A program made the position numbers and the translations under genes. The notes beneath the pieces are model-generated. The model saw only the letters and a list, made by a program, of their open reading frames with translations, was not told the DNA's origin and ran no database searches. Positions 25,884 to 34,275 of a DNA stretch of 64,000 bases are shown here, one piece after another. The DNA comes from Rickettsiales bacterium (lineage in GTDB: Bacteria; Pseudomonadota; Alphaproteobacteria; Rs-D84). The stretch is from assembly GCA_031266915.1 (NCBI GenBank), contig JAISAB010000020.1:42203-106202 (forward strand), given 5' to 3'. Each line of letters starts with the position of its first letter. Positions within the stretch are counted from its first letter, which is position 1.

Positions 25884-28826
25884 CATGCTGTCGTCGTAAA
25901 CGGAATACTTGGTTCCGCCGGAATTGACGCGCAGCTTTCCTTTGGTCGCGGTCGACATGTTTCCATAGTACGTCGCGCCGCCGACATTTATATTCAACGA
26001 TGGCGTGGTCTTTTTGACACTGCGCAAGTGCAGCGTATCGTTGCCCAGATGCAGCTTTCGTCCGCAATCGCCGGCTTCGTCGGCGCCGGCGCCCGAACCG
26101 GTCGTGGTCAGCCCGGTCGCGCATTCCGTGCGCGCAACCGCGTCAGTCGCAGACCAATAACCTGTGCCCACCGCCGCGCAATTTGTCGGCGAACCATTCA
26201 CACCAGGCGTACCATCCAGAAAATATCCGCCGACGCATTTCGTCAAATTATGAAAATGACAGTCTGAATCATATGTCGAAGATGTCGAACTGTACATACA
26301 TCTGGCGGTACCGCTGCCATACGTCGCGGTATAAGGCGCCGACCAATTGATGCACTGTGTTATCGCTGTACAATTAGCGCTTGCTGACCCGTTCCAACAG
26401 CCGATGCCGCCGCCGCGCGAATCCGTCGGACAATTTGCACATGCCGACGCCTTGGTACCTGAATATGTCGCACCGGTACACGACCCTATTGAACCTGTGC
26501 CGCCATACGATACAGTCGCGGACGGGCAGGCATAACCGGCCTCGCAGTCCGTCGCGGTTGTGTCGTATGGCGTTTTGATATATGTGCCGCCGGTCGTTTG
26601 CCATTTGCAGTCGGCCTGCTTGGTCAATTCAGTGCCGCCGTCGTCATAATTCGTCGGACATCCGGATAAACCGGCGTTCGCGTTGCTTGAACGGGTCGCT
26701 GTCGTTCCTGTGCAATAATTTCCCGCCGTGCATGTGTCGCACTTGCGCGACGTCTCGGTCGCGTTGTACAAAAAGTATTTACCCGCCGCGCATGTCAGAT
26801 TCCACGGGCACTGGCTTTCAGTATTCGATGCGCTTGTTCCGCTATAGCTTGCGGCACTCGGCTTGTTCGTGCATTCCGTCAGACCGGCATTCGCGTTGCT
26901 GGAATTCGTTGCAGTCGTTCCGCTGCAAAAATTACCGCTTGTACATGTGTCGCACTTGCGCAACGTCTCGGTCGCATTGTACAAAAAGTAATTGCCGGCC
27001 GCGCACGTCAATGACCACGGACAAGCCGTTGAGGTTGCAGCGGCGCCGGTATAACCTGCCGCCGATGGCTTGTTGCCACAGTTACCACTGCATGCCGCGG
27101 TCGTCCGCAATGTACCGGACGCGCCGTAAGTGCCGTCGTTACAAGATGTGCAGCTGGGCGCCGTGCCGTCCTGGCCGGACACATACTTCGCCGCCGGCAC
27201 GCCCGCCGCCAATACAGAGATATTGCAAGCCGACGAGCTGGCGCCCGCGCTGGCATAATTAAAGTGTGTTCCAACCGTCGTTCCGTTGCAGCCGCTGGGT
27301 GTATTAGTGCAAGCGCCGTCACATGTCGCGGCGGTTCGCAAAGTTCCGGCCGCACCATATCGACCATTCGTACAGGCCGTGCAGGCGGCCGATGACGTTC
27401 CGTTGTCTTTGACATATTTCGCCGCAGGAACACCGGCGGCAATCACCGATATTGCACAAGTCGAGGCGCTGGCACCCGTGCCGTAATTAAAGTGCGTTCC
27501 GGCCGTCGTACCCGCGCATCCAGACGGCGTATTTGAACAAGTCCCGTCGCAATCATTGGTAGTTCGCAGTACATTCGCGGCACCATAATAGCCATTCGAG
27601 CACGCATTGTTACAACTTGGCGCGGTGCCCCCTTGACCGGATACGTACTTCGCGGCTGGAACTCCGGCCGCAAGAACACTAATGTTGCATGTCGACGCGC
27701 TGGTACCAGCACTGGTGTAATCAAAGTGCGTTCCAACCGTCGTTCCATTGCAGCTGCTGGGTGTGTTAGTACACGCCGGACAGGTATTATTGCTTTTATA
27801 CCGGCCGTTCTCACAAGTACTGACCGTGCACAGATTGGAAACGGTATTAGCGGACCATGATGGCGCGGACCAAGTGGATACGTTATCTATCCCGCAAGAT
27901 ATGCAGGCTGTCGCCGTGCTGGTCCCAGTGCCCGATGTCGTCGTTCCGGCGCCACACGCCGTACAACTGCTGGCGCCCGTGGCACTGCGCGAGCCCTTGG
28001 CGCATGCGCCATCGCATGTATTGGTTGTACGCAGCTTTCCGGTGGCTCCATAATTACCGGCCGCGCAGTCGCTGCTGCAATTTGCCGACGTAGTGCCATT
28101 GCTGGACACATACTTGCCGCCCGGAACGCCAGCCGCAACAACCGTCAAGGGGCATGCGGACGAACTGTTGCTGGTTCCGGCGCCGCGGGTAAAGTGAGTT
28201 GTCAGGGTACTGCCGCAGTCCGTTGGAGTATTTGTGCATGCTGTGCAATAGCTTGACGAAGACGTACTGCCATAGACCACGGTATGCGCGGCGCAGCCAT
28301 ATCCGCTGCTGGCGGCGCAGGCATTGTTCGCGGTCCCGACACGCTGGCCGGTCGTACATGATGCACGCCATACCGCATAAACGGTGGTGGCGGCCGTCAG
28401 CGTCACGGATGTCACCATTGTGCCGGAATTCGCGTTTGCCTGACTTGTCGCCCAGCCGACGAATGAATAACCAGTCTTCGGCGTGGTGCATGTCGTGGTC
28501 GTAGGCAGCGGATTTTTGCTGGTCAGGTTGTTCTCGGCCGTATTCGCGGTGCCGCTGCCGGTGCCGCAATTATAGGTCAGGGTAAATCCGCATGACCGAT
28601 TCGCCGTGCCGCCCGCGCAGGTACATCCCGTACCACAGGCCGTGCAAGCATTGCCGGCGACCGCCGTTCCGTTGTAACTGCCGCTGACGGTCATATAGTA
28701 ACCGGACGCGCAGGACGTGTATTTCTTGTAAGTAGAGCAGGTATATCCGGCCGCAAACGCACCGCCCACGAAAAATATCATGAACAATAATGCAAAAATA
28801 CGCAAAAAACGTGGGGTTCTTATCAA
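25881..28826 (-). CDS. Giant secreted Cys-rich repeat protein with an InlB-type B repeat
   Basis: About 981 residues if translation starts at TTG 28826, which has GGAGAAG 8 bp upstream. An ATG at 28874 in the same frame is the alternative. Signal peptide: RTPRFLRIFALLFMIFFVGGAFA. Near residue 110 is a Listeria-Bacteroides (Flg_new) repeat, GYSFVGWATS...TTVYAVW. Then four tandem units of about 73 residues follow, each with CTNTPSGC, GTHF, ISVLAAGVPAAKYV, and YGA..LRT..CDG. Two units of about 75 residues come next, with CPWNLTCAAGKYFLYNATET, KCDTC and NANAGL. The repeats are diverged, not recent copies. Likely a disulfide-rich surface adhesin (inference). Confidence 0.85.
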   Translation of the reverse strand: MIRTPRFLRIFALLFMIFFVGGAFAAGYTCSTYKKYTSCASGYYMTVSGSYNGTAVAGNACTACGTGCTCAGGTANRSCGFTLTYNCGTGSGTANTAENNLTSKNPLPTTTTCTTPKTGYSFVGWATSQANANSGTMVTSVTLTAATTVYAVWRASCTTGQRVGTANNACAASSGYGCAAHTVVYGSTSSSSYCTACTNTPTDCGSTLTTHFTRGAGTSNSSSACPLTVVAAGVPGGKYVSSNGTTSANCSSDCAAGNYGATGKLRTTNTCDGACAKGSRSATGASSCTACGAGTTTSGTGTSTATACISCGIDNVSTWSAPSWSANTVSNLCTVSTCENGRYKSNNTCPACTNTPSSCNGTTVGTHFDYTSAGTSASTCNISVLAAGVPAAKYVSGQGGTAPSCNNACSNGYYGAANVLRTTNDCDGTCSNTPSGCAGTTAGTHFNYGTGASASTCAISVIAAGVPAAKYVKDNGTSSAACTACTNGRYGAAGTLRTAATCDGACTNTPSGCNGTTVGTHFNYASAGASSSACNISVLAAGVPAAKYVSGQDGTAPSCTSCNDGTYGASGTLRTTAACSGNCGNKPSAAGYTGAAATSTACPWSLTCAAGNYFLYNATETLRKCDTCTSGNFCSGTTATNSSNANAGLTECTNKPSAASYSGTSASNTESQCPWNLTCAAGKYFLYNATETSRKCDTCTAGNYCTGTTATRSSNANAGLSGCPTNYDDGGTELTKQADCKWQTTGGTYIKTPYDTTATDCEAGYACPSATVSYGGTGSIGSCTGATYSGTKASACANCPTDSRGGGIGCWNGSASANCTAITQCINWSAPYTATYGSGTARCMYSSTSSTYDSDCHFHNLTKCVGGYFLDGTPGVNGSPTNCAAVGTGYWSATDAVARTECATGLTTTGSGAGADEAGDCGRKLHLGNDTLHLRSVKKTTPSLNINVGGATYYGNMSTATKGKLRVNSGGTKYSVYDDSM

Positions 28827-28848
28827 ATCTTCTTCTCCAATACGTGCT

Positions 28849-28878
28849 ATTCTATAAAAATTGACATATGTCATGCAA
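28849..28878 (-). promoter_or_regulatory. Promoter with a 12-bp palindrome in the spacer (candidate operator)
   Basis: On the minus strand TTGCAT, 18 bp, TAGAAT. The perfect palindrome TGACATATGTCA (28862-28873) fills the part just after the -35 box, a typical place for a dimeric repressor. It lies about 30 bp before the giant Cys-rich gene. Confidence 0.5.
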
Positions 28879-28898
28879 GAGAAAAATATCATCAGCAA

Positions 28899-29165
28899 TT
28901 AACAGAGCACAGATGACAATTTTCTGATTGGGTGGGGTGCACTTTCTTTTGTCTCCCCCCTCTTGGGGGGGGAGTACCCGCGGCTTGTCACCCGTAGCCT
29001 TGGCGAAGAGTGAAGCGGGGGAGAGGGAGCTCCCCCCAGTCTCGCTTCGCGAGCCAGCCCCCCTCAATAAGGGGGGCAAATAGATATGAGCTTAATTATT
29101 TATTCTCTATTCTTTATATATTTATTAACTGTTATCTGTGCTCTGTTAATTCTATTACCAATAAA
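28899..29165. repeat. Intergenic repeats before the beta-barrel gene
   Basis: No gene is seen. TGCACTTTCTTTTGTC plus a CCCCCCTCTTGGGGGG hairpin (28938-28976) matches 11.68 kb. Another C-run/G-run pair follows, then AT-rich heptads (TTATTTA, TTCTCTA, TTCTTTA) up to 29160. Confidence 0.65.
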
Positions 29166-29169
29166 CTAC

Positions 29170-29198
29170 TTGACCTTTCATTTAATACGCGATATGTT
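29170..29198 (+). promoter_or_regulatory. Promoter of the beta-barrel gene
   Basis: TTGACC, 17 bp, TATGTT, about 37 bp before the ATG. Confidence 0.5.
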
Positions 29199-29234
29199 TT
29201 AATTCGGTTTAACAGCCGAAAAAAGGAAGAAAAA

Positions 29235-29936
29235 ATGAAAAAACTTGTCTTGGCATCTCTGGCCGTTCTGGCCCCCATCAGCGCAAACGCCGCTGAAATA
29301 ACCCCCTATGTATCTGAAAAAATCTCCTATAGTTTCACCAGCGTTTCAAACGCCGAAGTCGGCGCCGAGACTTGGAGCAACAAAGGAACCGACGAAAAGG
29401 ACAATGTGTTGGGCAATCGCCTGGCGATCGGCTTGGCGGCCCCGATTTCCGCAATTTCCGGCGCGTTGCGCGCGGAACTGGAATGGGGATGGAACGCGAA
29501 GATGAATATTGACAGCGATATGGCTACTCAGCCGACTGGCGCGCCCGAGACCATAGGTTTCGCCAATGACATCAAAACGAATACCTTTGCGGTGAACGCC
29601 TATTATGATTTGGACACTGGCACCGCGTTCAAGCCGTATGTCGGCGCGGGATTCGGCGTGGCACATATCAACTATGATACCCAAAGCTATGGCCTGACCG
29701 CCGCCGGACAGGACGAGCAATATGGCAAAGGTTCGACGGAATCCATCGTCTGGAGCGTGGGCGCGGGCGTGTCTTATGACATCGACGCGAACATCGCGAT
29801 TGACCTGGGGTACCGCTATACCGATTTCGGCACTGTGAACGGTCTGATAACCAGCACCGGTTTCGACAACTTCCAAAAGTTGTCCGCGGATTTGTCTTCG
29901 CACGAAGTCAACATCGGCGTGCGCTATGCGTTCTAA
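29235..29936 (+). CDS. Outer-membrane beta-barrel protein (Omp_b-brl-like)
   Basis: 233 residues from ATG 29235 with GGAAG upstream. Signal peptide MKKLVLASLAVLAPISANAA. The mature part alternates strands and turns, with FKPYVGAGFGVAHINYD and VWSVGAGVSYDIDANIAIDLGYRYTDFG, which are typical of small 8-stranded porin-like barrels. It ends VNIGVRYAF, with the C-terminal Phe used as the BAM signal. It has its own promoter and terminator. The role is unknown, probably surface exposed. Confidence 0.88.
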   Translation: MKKLVLASLAVLAPISANAAEITPYVSEKISYSFTSVSNAEVGAETWSNKGTDEKDNVLGNRLAIGLAAPISAISGALRAELEWGWNAKMNIDSDMATQPTGAPETIGFANDIKTNTFAVNAYYDLDTGTAFKPYVGAGFGVAHINYDTQSYGLTAAGQDEQYGKGSTESIVWSVGAGVSYDIDANIAIDLGYRYTDFGTVNGLITSTGFDNFQKLSADLSSHEVNIGVRYAF

Positions 29937-29955
29937 GTAACGTTCGCCGATTGGT

Positions 29956-29988
29956 AAAAAGCCCCCGCGCGTGCGGGGCTTTTTTTTT
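29956..29988 (+). terminator. Terminator of the beta-barrel gene
   Basis: AGCCCC...GGGGCT stem with nine T. Confidence 0.85.
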
Positions 29989-29989
29989 A

Positions 29990-30078
29990 ATCATTAGCGT
30001 ATAGTGCATAGTGCTTAGTTTATAGTGATTAGTGAACTATTAACTATGCACTATAAACTAAGCACTAATCACTATTGA
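29990..30078. repeat. Inverted heptad array upstream of RNase P RNA
   Basis: TAGTNNN units facing NNNACTA units. Its right end overlaps the -35 box of the rnpB promoter. Confidence 0.75.
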
Positions 30079-30102
30079 CTTATTTGTTTTGCGTGATAGA
30101 AT
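30075..30102 (+). promoter_or_regulatory. Promoter of rnpB
   Basis: TTGACT, 16 bp, TAGAAT, ending 8 bp before the RNA. Confidence 0.65.
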
Positions 30103-30110
30103 GCCATTCA

Positions 30111-30405
30111 GCAGACAAGCAGGGCATAGCTGGTCCATGGCCAGAGGAAAGTCCGGGCTGCATTGGGACGGCATAGCGGCTAACGGCCGCGCGGGGCGAC
30201 CCGACGATTAGAGCAACAGAGACGAAGCTGATTCAGTTCAGGTGAAACGGGCAATCTCTATGCGCAGCAACTTCAAATAGGTTCTCTATACTCAGTCCCT
30301 GGTTGAGAACGGGTAGAAGGCTTGACACTCATGGCAACATGACGTGCAGATTAATTATGTCCGCCGCGGCAACGCGGAACAGAACCCGGCTTATCGCTTG
30401 TCTGC
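30111..30405 (+). ncRNA. rnpB: RNase P RNA (type A)
   Basis: The catalytic RNA that trims tRNA 5' ends. The ends pair as helix P1 (GCAGACAAGC with GCTTGTCTGC). The conserved blocks GAGGAAAGTCCGGGC near the 5' end and ACAGAACCCGGCTTA near the 3' end are both present, as is the GGTGAAACGGG region in the middle. About 295 nt, which is short for type A and fits a compact alphaproteobacterial form. Confidence 0.95.
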
Positions 30406-30413
30406 AACAAAAA

Positions 30414-30436
30414 ACCGCCCATTGGGCGGTTTTTTA
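30414..30436 (+). terminator. Terminator of rnpB
   Basis: ACCGCCC/GGGCGGT stem with T-run. Confidence 0.85.
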
Positions 30437-30532
30437 ATCAGTAGTGAGTAGTGCATAGTGATTAGTTAATAGTTCACTAATCACTATAAACTAAGCACTA
30501 TGCACTAATCACTAGTTACTATCGACTAAGAT
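30437..30532. repeat. Inverted heptad array between rnpB and the DUF2817 gene
   Basis: TAGTNNN units and their inverse. It runs up to the stop codon of the leftward gene (last residues SNLSR). Confidence 0.75.
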
Positions 30533-31655
30533 TGGAAAGCATCGTACGAAAGAACAGGTTGGCGTTTTCCAGCGCGCTTTTCCGCCAGACCGCGTTATCG
30601 GCGTAATACCATCCTTTCAGCAGATTTCTGGCCGTTTTGGCCCTGATATTTTTCGGGTTCAACTTTTCGTCCTTGGACTTGCGCGCCGCCAGCATTTCAT
30701 AGCGCGCGTTTCCGCGGTCCATAAACCTCAGCACCGGCGAACGGGTGGGCGATTCGTCCGTGCCCGTTTCGAAATCAGCCGTGTAAACCGGAATGTTCAG
30801 ATGCGCATAGCGCGATTCCAGCGCGTCGACCAAGTCCCCCAGCAAAGATATTCCGGGTTCGATTATCGTGACATCTTGGAACATTTCGGTGAATTTGACC
30901 GTGTTCGGATGCGACTTTTCATGAGATACCTGCAGATTCGTCGCGACATAGCCTTTGTTCTTATAAAAACGGCCGACCCCCGTGTGCAGGCCGATTGACA
31001 TTAAACTGGTCGCGCAGTGCATGATTTCGTCATAAATCCGCATGGTCATCTCGTTTTCAGGCATAGTATAGCTGCCGCCGTAAAACAGTCCCGCCGGCTG
31101 GTCGTACTGGCCGCGCGAAATCGACGCCCAAACGCCGTCCTTGGAATGCGCTTTGCGGAAATCCAGCATCCGCCGATACTTGCTTTTTCCGTCGAACCCG
31201 ACGTCCGGCGGCGACAGCAGCAAATCGTGCGCTTGTTTGTACAACTCGTTTTTCGGCAGCAATTCCGGACGCGCGAAATCAACGCCGAAATTGCGGTTCA
31301 AATCCACCAAGCCGCCGCGGGCGTCTATGACCTCTCGCATGCCGTTTTCCATCCCCCAGCCATTGATGACGTGAATCAAAACCAGCGTGTATTTTTCAAA
31401 AAACTCCGGCGACAAATTGGGAATCAATTCGCGCATTATCATAATCTGAACGGCGCTGCCCAAATAGCCCTCGGCGCCGTGAACACCGGAATTGATGACG
31501 ATTTTGTCCGCGCCGGCGCCGATTGAAACATACGGGATATGAAATTCTCCGTCCGGATGTTCCTGCCATTTCACAGTACCCAGGCGGGACGCCTCGGCGA
31601 CAAATTTCACCGTTGCTCGCGCCCAGTCTTTCGAAAAATAATCTTGCCGTCGCAT
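30519..31655 (-). CDS. DUF2817 / M14-like metallopeptidase family protein
   Basis: 378 residues. GVHGAEGYLGSAVQ (about residue 58) gives the zinc ligands HxxE, NRNFGVDF is the substrate-binding Arg-type block, and GLHTGVG supplies the third His, as in zinc carboxypeptidase folds of the DUF2817 group. The likely catalytic Glu is in YTADFETGTDESP. No signal peptide, so cytoplasmic. The substrate is unknown. It is isolated between repeats. The start codon has a GGGGAAAAAGC site upstream. Confidence 0.85.
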   Translation of the reverse strand: MRRQDYFSKDWARATVKFVAEASRLGTVKWQEHPDGEFHIPYVSIGAGADKIVINSGVHGAEGYLGSAVQIMIMRELIPNLSPEFFEKYTLVLIHVINGWGMENGMREVIDARGGLVDLNRNFGVDFARPELLPKNELYKQAHDLLLSPPDVGFDGKSKYRRMLDFRKAHSKDGVWASISRGQYDQPAGLFYGGSYTMPENEMTMRIYDEIMHCATSLMSIGLHTGVGRFYKNKGYVATNLQVSHEKSHPNTVKFTEMFQDVTIIEPGISLLGDLVDALESRYAHLNIPVYTADFETGTDESPTRSPVLRFMDRGNARYEMLAARKSKDEKLNPKNIRAKTARNLLKGWYYADNAVWRKSALENANLFFRTMLSNLSR

Positions 31656-31675
31656 AGCTTTTTCCCCTTTGCATA

Positions 31676-31800
31676 AACATGCCTAAAGCAACGGAACGTT
31701 TGGATTAGGCAGCTTTTTTACAAGGCGATTATAGACTTTCCCGGGCCTTTTTTCAAGGGTAAAAAACCTAATCCAAACGTTGGTTTGCATTAGGCATAGT
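31676..31800. repeat. Pair of CTAATCCAAAC palindromic repeats in opposite orientation
   Basis: GCCTAAAGC..GTTTGGATTAGGC (31680-31708) and CCTAATCCAAAC..TTAGGC (31768-31796). The same unit appears at 2905-2926 and 2984-3012. Each is itself an imperfect palindrome. Confidence 0.65.
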
Positions 31801-31804
31801 GGAA

Positions 31805-31835
31805 TAAAAAAATCGACCAAAAGGCCGATTTTTTG
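31805..31835 (-). terminator. Terminator of the tol operon segment
   Basis: AATCG.CC/GG.CGATT stem with T-run on the minus strand, 13 bp beyond the tolA stop. Confidence 0.75.
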
Positions 31836-31847
31836 AGTATGTTTTTG

Positions 31848-32600
31848 CTACATGATTTTTCCCTGGGTCGGATAGAAAGTCAGCTGGATTTTCTCCCAGT
31901 GGTCGAATTCCGACACGGGCAGCATGCTGAACGGCTGGCACGTTTTCAGCGCGCCGCGGATTGTGTCCATAACGTATGCGAATGCCGGGTCGCCGTCGGC
32001 GCGCGCCGCAGATTCGAACCAAACATCGCGGACCATGCCGTTTTTATGCATGGTCAGATGCGCCACCGCGCGGATGTCCGCAATATCGTCGCGCGAAGTA
32101 TCCACCACCCAGCAGCGGGTCAGGGCGACCCGCAGCGCGTCGACGACGGATACAGTCATCGTCCGGTTCAACGACACTGTCTCGCGATTGACGCGGACGA
32201 CGGTCCGGCGGTTCGGGGCAGGCGCATCTTTTATTTTTTTATCTTTTGACGTTGCGGGCTTTTTTGCCTCGAGCATACTGGGGGCGAGGGTAGGCTTGTC
32301 GTCGCCCTCGGGTTCATCTTCCGGTTTTTGTTTCGACTTTTCGGGGGAATCGGCGGGTTTTGATTCCTGCACAGTCGGCTGGGCCGTGTTGTATAGATTG
32401 GTTTCTTCGCGCGTAATTTTAACCATGGACAAATCGATTTCGGTGATTTCGACTCGGTCGGGGGTGACCAGCCTCGCACGATGGACAACAATGGCGAACG
32501 ACGTGACCATCACCGCGACCAAAGCCAGGTGCCCGACCACGGACAGCAAAAAGTTTTCCGAAGAGAAATTGAATTCTGAACTCTGCACTCTTTTAATCAT
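31848..32600 (-). CDS. tolA: TolA-like / TonB C-terminal energy-transducing protein
   Basis: 250 residues. One N-terminal membrane helix (about 20-40), then a charged, Pro/Lys/Glu-rich periplasmic stretch, then a C-terminal domain (about 145-250) with VVDALRVALTRCWVVDTSRDD and VRDVWFESAARADGDPAFAYVMDTIRGAL. It links the TolQR motor to TolB and Pal across the periplasm. The start overlaps the tolR stop by 8 bases. The N-terminal codons (VQSSEFNFS) come from a heptad repeat (32569-32591). The periplasmic arm is short for a TolA. tolB and pal do not follow. Confidence 0.85.
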   Translation of the reverse strand: MIKRVQSSEFNFSSENFLLSVVGHLALVAVMVTSFAIVVHRARLVTPDRVEITEIDLSMVKITREETNLYNTAQPTVQESKPADSPEKSKQKPEDEPEGDDKPTLAPSMLEAKKPATSKDKKIKDAPAPNRRTVVRVNRETVSLNRTMTVSVVDALRVALTRCWVVDTSRDDIADIRAVAHLTMHKNGMVRDVWFESAARADGDPAFAYVMDTIRGALKTCQPFSMLPVSEFDHWEKIQLTFYPTQGKIM

Positions 32601-32994
32601 CCAACTTGGTTCGCAGGCCGACCTTTTGGAATCCCGCGTCCTTTAACTTTCCCATCACGGACATCACCGCGCCGTAGTCCGCGCGCGTATCACCGCTGAT
32701 TGTAATCGTCAGTTCCGAATTTTCCCGACGCATGGCGATTGCCTTTTTAACGACGTCGTCACGGCTGAGCTGGTCCGCGCCCAGGAAATAGCGCCCCGCC
32801 GCGTCGACGCTGATTTGAATCGCGTGGTCGTGGCCGGTCATCGCCGACTTGCCCGCCCGCGGCAGGTCCAAATCGATACCCGTCGTCATCATCGGCGTCG
32901 TGACCATGAATACCGCCAACAGCACCGTCATAACGTCAATCATCGGCGTCAGCGACAGCGTCGCGTCTGAATTTCTGGAATTTCTGCGTGACAT
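32593..32994 (-). CDS. tolR: Biopolymer transport protein TolR (ExbD family)
   Basis: 133 residues. One N-terminal membrane helix with the conserved Asp (LTPMIDVMTVLLAVFMVT) that carries protons in the TolQR motor. The periplasmic domain has AIQISVDAAGRYFLG and ISGDTRADYGAVMSVMGKLKDAGFQKVGL. It is followed by overlapping tolA and preceded, 1 bp away, by an HD-domain gene instead of tolQ. Confidence 0.95.
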   Translation of the reverse strand: MSRRNSRNSDATLSLTPMIDVMTVLLAVFMVTTPMMTTGIDLDLPRAGKSAMTGHDHAIQISVDAAGRYFLGADQLSRDDVVKKAIAMRRENSELTITISGDTRADYGAVMSVMGKLKDAGFQKVGLRTKLDD

Positions 32995-32995
32995 T

Positions 32996-33622
32996 TTATA
33001 ACAAACCTTTGTTTTTTAAATCTTCTATATTTTCCCGCGCCGTGTCCAGCTGCAGCTTTTGCAGTTCGGCAAGCAGCGGCTCGCCGATATTCTCCGCAGT
33101 GGCGACATCTTCGCGCAGGTAATTCAATATGAATTCATATCGGCCGTCTTGATAAAACCGCAGGCCTTTGTTTTCCTTTAACGCCTGCATATCGCCTTCG
33201 TACTTGTCGAATATCTTTACCAGCTTGGCCTCCGGCGTTTTTCGTTCCTCGTATTCCATGAACAGGTCGTAAATTTTTTGACCAATCGGCGCAGGCAATT
33301 CACCCCTGTATTTTTCTATGGCCGCCATTTCCATTGCTTTCTTTTGGGCGCGCACATCGGCGGAGCGTTCGGATTTCAACCGTGATATATCGCCGGCATC
33401 AGCCTCGACCAAATCGTGCACCAGCGCCAGTTCCAAAACCCTTTGCGCGTCAATCGGCTGTTTTATATACGGCAGCACCATCAGCAGCAAAAACGCCAGT
33501 TTCATGATATGGTCGCTGTCCGTTTCCTTGGCGCCGTCGCGTCGCAGAATGTCGCGTCGGACATAGCACAGCTTTTCGACCGTATTCATGAATTCATAAA
33601 TTTTTAATGCCGTGTCTTGCAT
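32996..33622 (-). CDS. HD-domain phosphohydrolase (YfbR/HDDC2-like) inserted in the tol operon
   Basis: 208 residues. The HD signature is complete: an N-terminal His in SDHIMKLAFLL, then VHDLVEADAGD with the HD pair, and a later Asp in VKIFDKYEGD. Such enzymes are 5'-nucleotidases acting on deoxynucleoside monophosphates, but the substrate here is a guess. It sits between tolQ (start directly after the tolQ stop, TAAATG) and tolR (1 bp gap), so it must be co-expressed with the Tol motor. That placement is not part of the usual tol order. Confidence 0.88.
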   Translation of the reverse strand: MQDTALKIYEFMNTVEKLCYVRRDILRRDGAKETDSDHIMKLAFLLLMVLPYIKQPIDAQRVLELALVHDLVEADAGDISRLKSERSADVRAQKKAMEMAAIEKYRGELPAPIGQKIYDLFMEYEERKTPEAKLVKIFDKYEGDMQALKENKGLRFYQDGRYEFILNYLREDVATAENIGEPLLAELQKLQLDTARENIEDLKNKGLL

Positions 33623-34117
33623 TTACTTCTTTGCCTGGATTTCTTTTCTGGCGTCGTCCAGGCCGTTGTACAGGTCGTCTGATTTCTTGGTGAAGTACTG
33701 GTACGCGACCGCGGCCGGAACGGCGGCAATCAGCCCCAGCGCCGTCGTACCCAGCGCCGTAGCCAGACCCGGCGCGATAACGCCGATGCTGACCGACTGG
33801 TTCACGCCGATGGACGCAAACGAATCCATGACGCCCCAGATTGTTCCGAACAGGCCGACGAACGGCGCGACATAAGACAACATCGACAGAAACCACAGGT
33901 TCTGGTCAAAGGGCTTGATGAGACGGTCGACGATTAATTCCAAGTTGTCGGTCGGTTTGACTTTGACCGGATGACGGCGCTGGAAACGCCACAGGCGGAT
34001 TTTTTCGATGATTATCGCCCATGAATAGACACTGCCGAAGACCAGCAGCAGTGAAATCGCCAGCACCATAATATCGCCGCCTGTAAACAGCGACAAAAGC
34101 GAGAAATTGTTTTGCAT
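33623..34117 (-). CDS. tolQ: TolQ (MotA/ExbB family), short form
   Basis: 164 residues against about 225-240 in most TolQ. Three membrane segments: about 13-35, 80-102 (LSMLSYVAPFVGLFGTIWGV) and 115-142 (APGLATALGTTALGLIAAVPAAVAYQ). The conserved G-TIWG and TALGLIAAVPA blocks of the proton channel are intact. The cytoplasmic loop between helices 1 and 2 is cut to about 45 residues. The gene follows ybgC after a 158-bp gap filled by a repeat. Confidence 0.93.
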   Translation of the reverse strand: MQNNFSLLSLFTGGDIMVLAISLLLVFGSVYSWAIIIEKIRLWRFQRRHPVKVKPTDNLELIVDRLIKPFDQNLWFLSMLSYVAPFVGLFGTIWGVMDSFASIGVNQSVSIGVIAPGLATALGTTALGLIAAVPAAVAYQYFTKKSDDLYNGLDDARKEIQAKK

Positions 34118-34132
34118 GTTTGTTTCCTTTTT

Positions 34133-34270
34133 ATTTTTAAAATCCCCTTAGCTGGCGAAACCGCTCTGTCCGTCAGGGCTGGGTAGTGGCATCCGGTTTC
34201 ATAGTTTTTCAACCACTACCCCGTCTACTCGTTTCACTCGTATCCACCCCTTGTGCGGTGCGAAGGGGAT
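34133..34270. repeat. Inverted-repeat element between ybgC and tolQ
   Basis: Ends AAATCCCCTT and AAGGGGATTT. ACCACTACCCCG and CACCCCTT inside match the segment that is translated within argS at 41261-41312. Confidence 0.65.
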
Positions 34271-34275
34271 TTATC

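Noticed and set aside
31990..32020. tRNA-like GATTCGAACC near 32.0 kb
   Set aside because: It lies within tolA and no cloverleaf can be drawn around it.
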